A stretch of 23,559 nucleotides of DNA from Hyphochytrium catenoides (Eukaryota; Sar; Hyphochytriomycetes; Hyphochytriales; Hyphochytriaceae), in NCBI GenBank assembly GCA_900088475.1, contig FLMG01002622.1, positions 107,620-131,178 of the forward strand. The letters are read 5' to 3'. Below are positions 11,812-23,559 of the stretch, in pieces. Within the stretch, counting starts at the first letter, position 1. Each line of letters begins with the position of its first letter. The notes under the pieces were generated by a model that worked only from the letters and a program-made list of their open reading frames with translations, was not told the origin of the DNA and searched no databases. The translations under genes were made by a program, and so were the position numbers.

Positions 11812-12303
11812 CCTCTCACTCGATAGTCTCTTCCGTCTCTCTCTCTCTCTCTCGCTCCCTCACTTGATAGTCTCTTTCGTCTCTCTCTCTCTCTTTTTCC
11901 CTCACTCGATAGTTTCTTTTGGAAAGGCAGGCCTCTCCCTAGTCTATTTTCTCTCAGTTGCTAGGCTCCTCCCAAAGATGTGAGACTCCCTCTTCTTCTC
12001 TCTTCTCTCTCCTCACCTTGGGCTTGGCTTTCGCTCAGCAGCACGAGGAGAGATCTGTGGCCGTCTCCCCTGGGCCATTCCTTCGGGAGAAGAAGAGAGA
12101 GGGAGAGAAGAGGAAGAGAGAGAGGGAGAGAGAGAGGAAGGAGCAGCTGCAGTGCTAATCTGAAGTTTGCTCGCGGCGCCAAAGAGAAAGCTGGGGACAG
12201 AGGAGGAAGAAGAGAGAGAAGGAGATCTTCCGGCCGCCCTCTCTCTCGCTTCTCTCTCTCCTCTTCCCATAGCACCAGTACTATCAGAGGTATGGGAGGT
12301 CAT
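6642..12303 (-). CDS. Unrecognised Ser-rich, coiled-coil protein (19-exon model, 658 residues)
   Basis: Model exons (high to low): 12303-12017, 11608-11412, 11358-11309, 11179-11133, 11026-10932, 10320-10197, 9940-9840, 9513-9461, 9323-9258, 8839-8753, 8586-8180, 8048-8032, 7865-7842, 7659-7634, 7516-7475, 7417-7372, 7265-7229, 7075-7006, 6842-6642. All junctions are GT..AG and keep phase to a TGA. Exons 1-2 encode a Ser-rich tail (SSSSSVPSFLFGAASKL; SFPDTPDVSPSRGAT). SLVDLLRDPENSKRVEIMVK is a likely folded piece. AEDPEIEAALCMSM resembles a ubiquitin-interacting motif. RLQRKDSLESIERLEELLER and PLAELNDKLSNLNEIDQEIT are helical or coiled coil. GILKLAPGDSYG, HEIMLRLKRDKN and VYLVDPVRGIVDRQ look like beta strands. 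The last exon is a Ser/Arg/Pro-rich tail (KTRSRSASSSGTTTPQS). I do not recognise the family. Firm exons are 1, 2, 6, 9-11, 18 and 19; exons 3, 4, 12 and 14-16 are weak, and 7659-7372 has a rival frame chain. Confidence 0.5.
11813..11910. repeat. Intronic minisatellite, period 42-44 bp
   Basis: Three copies of a unit starting cactcgatagtctct (11817, 11861 with one change, 11903) separated by CT tracts. It lies in the first intron of the unknown minus-strand gene. Confidence 0.7.
12017..12303 (-). other. Exon 1 of the unknown gene
   Basis: An open frame of 95 codons plus two bases from ATG at 12303 to a good donor, gtgagg, at 12016. Product begins MTSHTSDSTGAMGRGE and continues as Ser-rich disordered sequence ending QISPRAAERKPSP. 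The next exon (11608-11412) joins in phase and is equally Ser-rich, ending at donor gtataag. Confidence 0.65.
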
Positions 12304-12401
12304 TTCCCTGATCTCTCTCTCTCTCTTTCTTTCTCCTTAGCTCACTTCCTTCCACCTTTTCGCTCTTTTATTGAAGCAGAGCTATAGGCACGGTCATGGC
12401 T

Positions 12402-12465
<64 letters not shown>

Positions 12466-12513
12466 CGGGAGAGTTTGCACTAAGAGAGCGACAGAGAGAG
12501 AGCAGAGGCAGGC
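12304..12513. other. Spacer between divergent gene starts
   Basis: Lies between the minus-strand ATG at 12303 and the tentative plus-strand ATG at 12514. It contains (CT)n at 12404-12462. No exon is seen. Confidence 0.45.
12404..12462. repeat. (CT)n microsatellite between divergent starts
   Basis: 59 bp of CT dinucleotide, among the longest pure tracts in the window and one of the few outside a modelled intron. Confidence 0.85.
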
Positions 12514-13354
12514 ATGGCCCCTGAGTTCAGTCAACAAAGCAGCTATGGCTCTGTGCTTGCTGTCCCTTGTGCATTCAAGCTCTCTCTTCTCTCTCTCTCT
12601 CTCCCTCTTTCTCTCTTTCTCTCTCTTTCTCTTTCCCTTCCCCTCGTTCTTCTTGCTTTTCTCTTCTTATTCTCCCTAAGCTAGCCCTCCTGCTTGTCGT
12701 GCCTGTTGCATCTCCATTGTTTCACTTCTCATTCCTTGGGAGTCCACCACCCTCAACCTGAGATTTCCTCTTTCAGTCTCTCTCCTCTCTCTTTCCTCCA
12801 CTCTCTCTCTCTCTCTCTTTCAGATCTGTCTCTCTCTCTCTCCCTCTTCTTATCAGTAGTATGCCTGGGTCTGCAGCACAGAGAAATTGTTTTGGGGGTT
12901 ATTAGGTCAATGGAGGGGTCTGGAAAAGAGAGATGTGGACAGCGATGGGTAAGCGCGTATGAGGGACACGGAGAGGTGGCTGAAAGAGGAAGAGAGAAAG
13001 GAGAGAAGAGACAGAGAGCGAGAGCGAGAGAGAGAGCGAGAGAGAGAGCGAGAGAGAGAGCGAGAGAGAGGGAGAGAGAGAGAGAGAAAGAGAGAGAGAG
13101 AAAGAGAGAGAGAAAGATACATGCAGTTTCTCTTCTCATAAAAGCTCCCTTCTTCTTTCCCTTCGCTCTCTCCCGGCCAGAACTCAGATACCCATATAGA
13201 TGATCCATTTTGTTTTACAATACTACCAATTACTAGACATCTCCGCCCAACCCATAAGGTAAATTCTGTCTTAGCTGTGTTACCCATAATAGTTGGGTCT
13301 TCGTGTCCGTTCTGCCGGCAAATTTACGAAAATGCGATGGCGGGAACTCCGTGA
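12514..13354 (+). CDS. Tentative small gene, product unknown
   Basis: Phase-consistent exons 12514-12568, 12857-12948 and 13181-13354 give 106 residues. The internal sites are good: acceptor cttcttatcag before 12857, donor gtaagc after 12948, pyrimidine-rich acceptor cccggccag before 13181. Product begins MAPEFSQQSSYGSVLAV; the middle is REIVLGVIRSMEGSGKERCG followed by QRW; the third exon starts NSDTHIDDPFCFTILP. Read straight through, it ends with SSCPFCRQIYENAM and TGA at 13352. A 34-nt intron (13259-13292) would instead give a tail ending MRWRELREDFSF with stop at 13368. The SGKERCGQRW stretch recalls the third helix of a Myb repeat, but no full repeat is visible. The first exon is the least certain. 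Confidence 0.3.
13013..13061. repeat. 12-bp period GA variant repeat
   Basis: A cytosine recurs every 12 bp (13025, 13037, 13049, 13061) in an otherwise GA tract, i.e. four copies of gcgagagagaga. It lies in the second intron of the tentative plus-strand gene. Confidence 0.7.
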
Positions 13355-13373
13355 AGACTTTTCATTCTGAAGA

Positions 13374-13916
13374 TTATTGGCCTTCTCTGCTGCTGCCGTC
13401 CCAGTGGCAGGATACGCTGTAGACTTCCCACTGCGGAGGGCTCAGACTACCTCTAAAGGTCTCTAGAAAGCTCAGAAAGGAAAGCTTGTTCGGCTGGTGA
13501 TGTCTTTCGCATCTAAGCTTCTTCGAAAGAGCACATGAGCGCTTTCTGGACTTCCCTGCCATGCTGATCTCCTTGAAAAATCGGCCAGATCTCGTCCGAT
13601 GCGCCTCTGCCTAACGAGGCTTATTCATTGGTTGTGAAGATGAGCTCTTCAAGAACTTCTGTGAAGACTCACAACTTAGACACCCATCTGACCTGGGTGC
13701 AGCAGGTAGAAATGACACACTGGACCTGGAACTTTGATTTGGAGACTTCTCCTTACGTTAGATGTACTGATGACCGTCTATTTCAAGAACTCTTGATCAT
13801 AAAGCCACTTATGCCCCTCACTATCTTTCTGGCGTCCTTATCTGCCGACTTCTCTAGCCAATTTTCCATCTTCTCACCTCCGCTCTCTCTCCTTCTTCGG
13901 CTGCACTCTTCGCCAT
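13374..13916 (-). CDS. Tentative small basic protein
   Basis: Model exons 13916-13878, 13658-13616 and 13555-13374 keep phase and give 87 residues. It starts MAKSAAEEGERAE at a favourable ATGG with donor gtgaga. The last exon encodes KSRKRSCALSKKLRCERHH, a strongly basic, nuclear-localisation-like run, then SFLSFLETFRGSLSPPQWE and TAA. No family recognised. It is convergent with the gene on its left, whose stop is only 4-20 bp away, and divergent from the RecQ gene. The middle exon is weak; the last exon could be a chance frame of 60 codons in sequence without repeats. Confidence 0.25.
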
Positions 13917-14160
13917 GATTCTCTAGTTCTCGAAGGATTATGGCGCTCCTGCTAGTCTTTGCTTCAGCACAGCTCGCCTCCAGCTGGCAAATGATAAAGA
14001 GAACAGGTAGGAGGCGATATTGTCCCTTCTCGCCCTCCTCTAGCTGTTAAGCGTGGCGTTTCATAGGTTGCCGCTGCAGTGCGTTTTCTGTGTCTTTGGC
14101 TAAAATAGTGTTTCTCTCTCGCGTGCTTGCTCTTTGTCTCTGTCTCTCTCGCTTCCCTAA
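13917..14160. promoter_or_regulatory. Putative shared 5' region upstream of the RecQ gene
   Basis: 244 bp between the tentative minus-strand start at 13916 and the provisional RecQ start at 14161. It is nearly free of dinucleotide repeats until 14110. No TATA box or other named element is evident, so the promoter call rests on position only. Confidence 0.3.
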
Positions 14161-23055
<8,895 letters not shown>

Positions 23056-23559
23056 TCTCTCTCTTCCTTTATGATCTCTCTCTTCCGGAAGCACCGGCAA
23101 GATCTCTCCTTTACATTCCCGTAGCTACTGATTCTTGCCCTCATCATCTTCTTTGCCTTTATGGGCTGCTCTCTCTCTCGTTTATTCTCTCTCTCTCTGT
23201 CGTTTAGTTCACTTGGGTCTCGACAATCTAACTCTCTCCCTTTGGTGACTACTTATTACTTTTTCTCTGCCGGCACTTTGTTGCTCTTCTTTTTCCCGAT
23301 CTCTTGGTCTTCCACTCACTTCCTTTTCCCTCTTACTATCCCCCTCTCCGTTCGGCCCCACGGGCCCTCCTTCTCTCTCGTGTTCTCTTTCTCTCCTCCC
23401 ACTCTCTCTATCTCTTAAACTCCCGTCTCTCTGTCCCGTTCTCTCTATCTCTCTCGTTTTTTTCTTTCTTACTTCCTTTCTTTCTTTCTTCACTCTCTTC
23501 TTCTCTCTCTTCCGTCTTCCCACGCGGTCTCGTTCTCTCTCTCTCTCTCTCTCTCTCTC
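23056..23559. other. Pyrimidine-rich region 3' of the last RecQ exon
   Basis: No exon can be defended here. It could be a RecQ intron leading to further exons beyond the window, or the 3' flank. The window ends in (CT)n from about 23535. Confidence 0.4.

Noticed and set aside
13201-13287. Minus-strand start MGNTAKTEFTLWVGRR
   Set aside because: No usable donor at its end, while the opposite strand has a good acceptor and donor around the same bases. Kept only as an alternative.

Overview
This is intron-rich nuclear DNA of a microbial eukaryote. Coding sequence is cut into short exons (17 to about 400 nt) by GT..AG introns, and introns and spacers are full of (GA)n/(CT)n microsatellite. Continuous reading frames through those repeats give artefactual Ser-Leu or Arg-Glu polymers, so genes were found by joining non-repetitive islands at splice sites that keep phase. 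The species cannot be named from the sequence. A chromerid-like or other protist alga is only a weak guess from the repeat style.

Layout, left to right. (1) 6054 down to 74, minus strand: an Afi1-type DENN-domain gene, eleven phase-consistent exons, with its 3' end at or beyond the left edge. (2) 6055-6641: spacer with GA repeats and a cluster of CTGCAG palindromes. (3) 12303 down to 6642, minus strand: an unrecognised gene, modelled as 19 phase-consistent exons (658 residues), Ser-rich at both ends, with an acidic UIM-like stretch and coiled coil in the middle. (4) 12514-13354 plus and 13916-13374 minus: two tentative small genes, convergent and nearly touching. (5) 14161-23055 plus: a RecQ-family DNA helicase, about 1,040 residues visible, with two GRF zinc fingers ahead of the helicase core and an RQC region after it. 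Its first residues and its 3' end are unsure. (6) 23056-23559: pyrimidine-rich sequence with no recognised exon.

The two well-supported genes are unrelated in function: a membrane-traffic/polarity regulator and a genome-maintenance helicase. Nothing suggests an operon or a mobile element. The most notable points are the tandem GRF fingers fused to a RecQ helicase, the rule that mixed introns carry GA tracts at the 5' side and CT tracts at the 3' side (so they could fold as hairpins), and a few purine-only introns without a pyrimidine tract.
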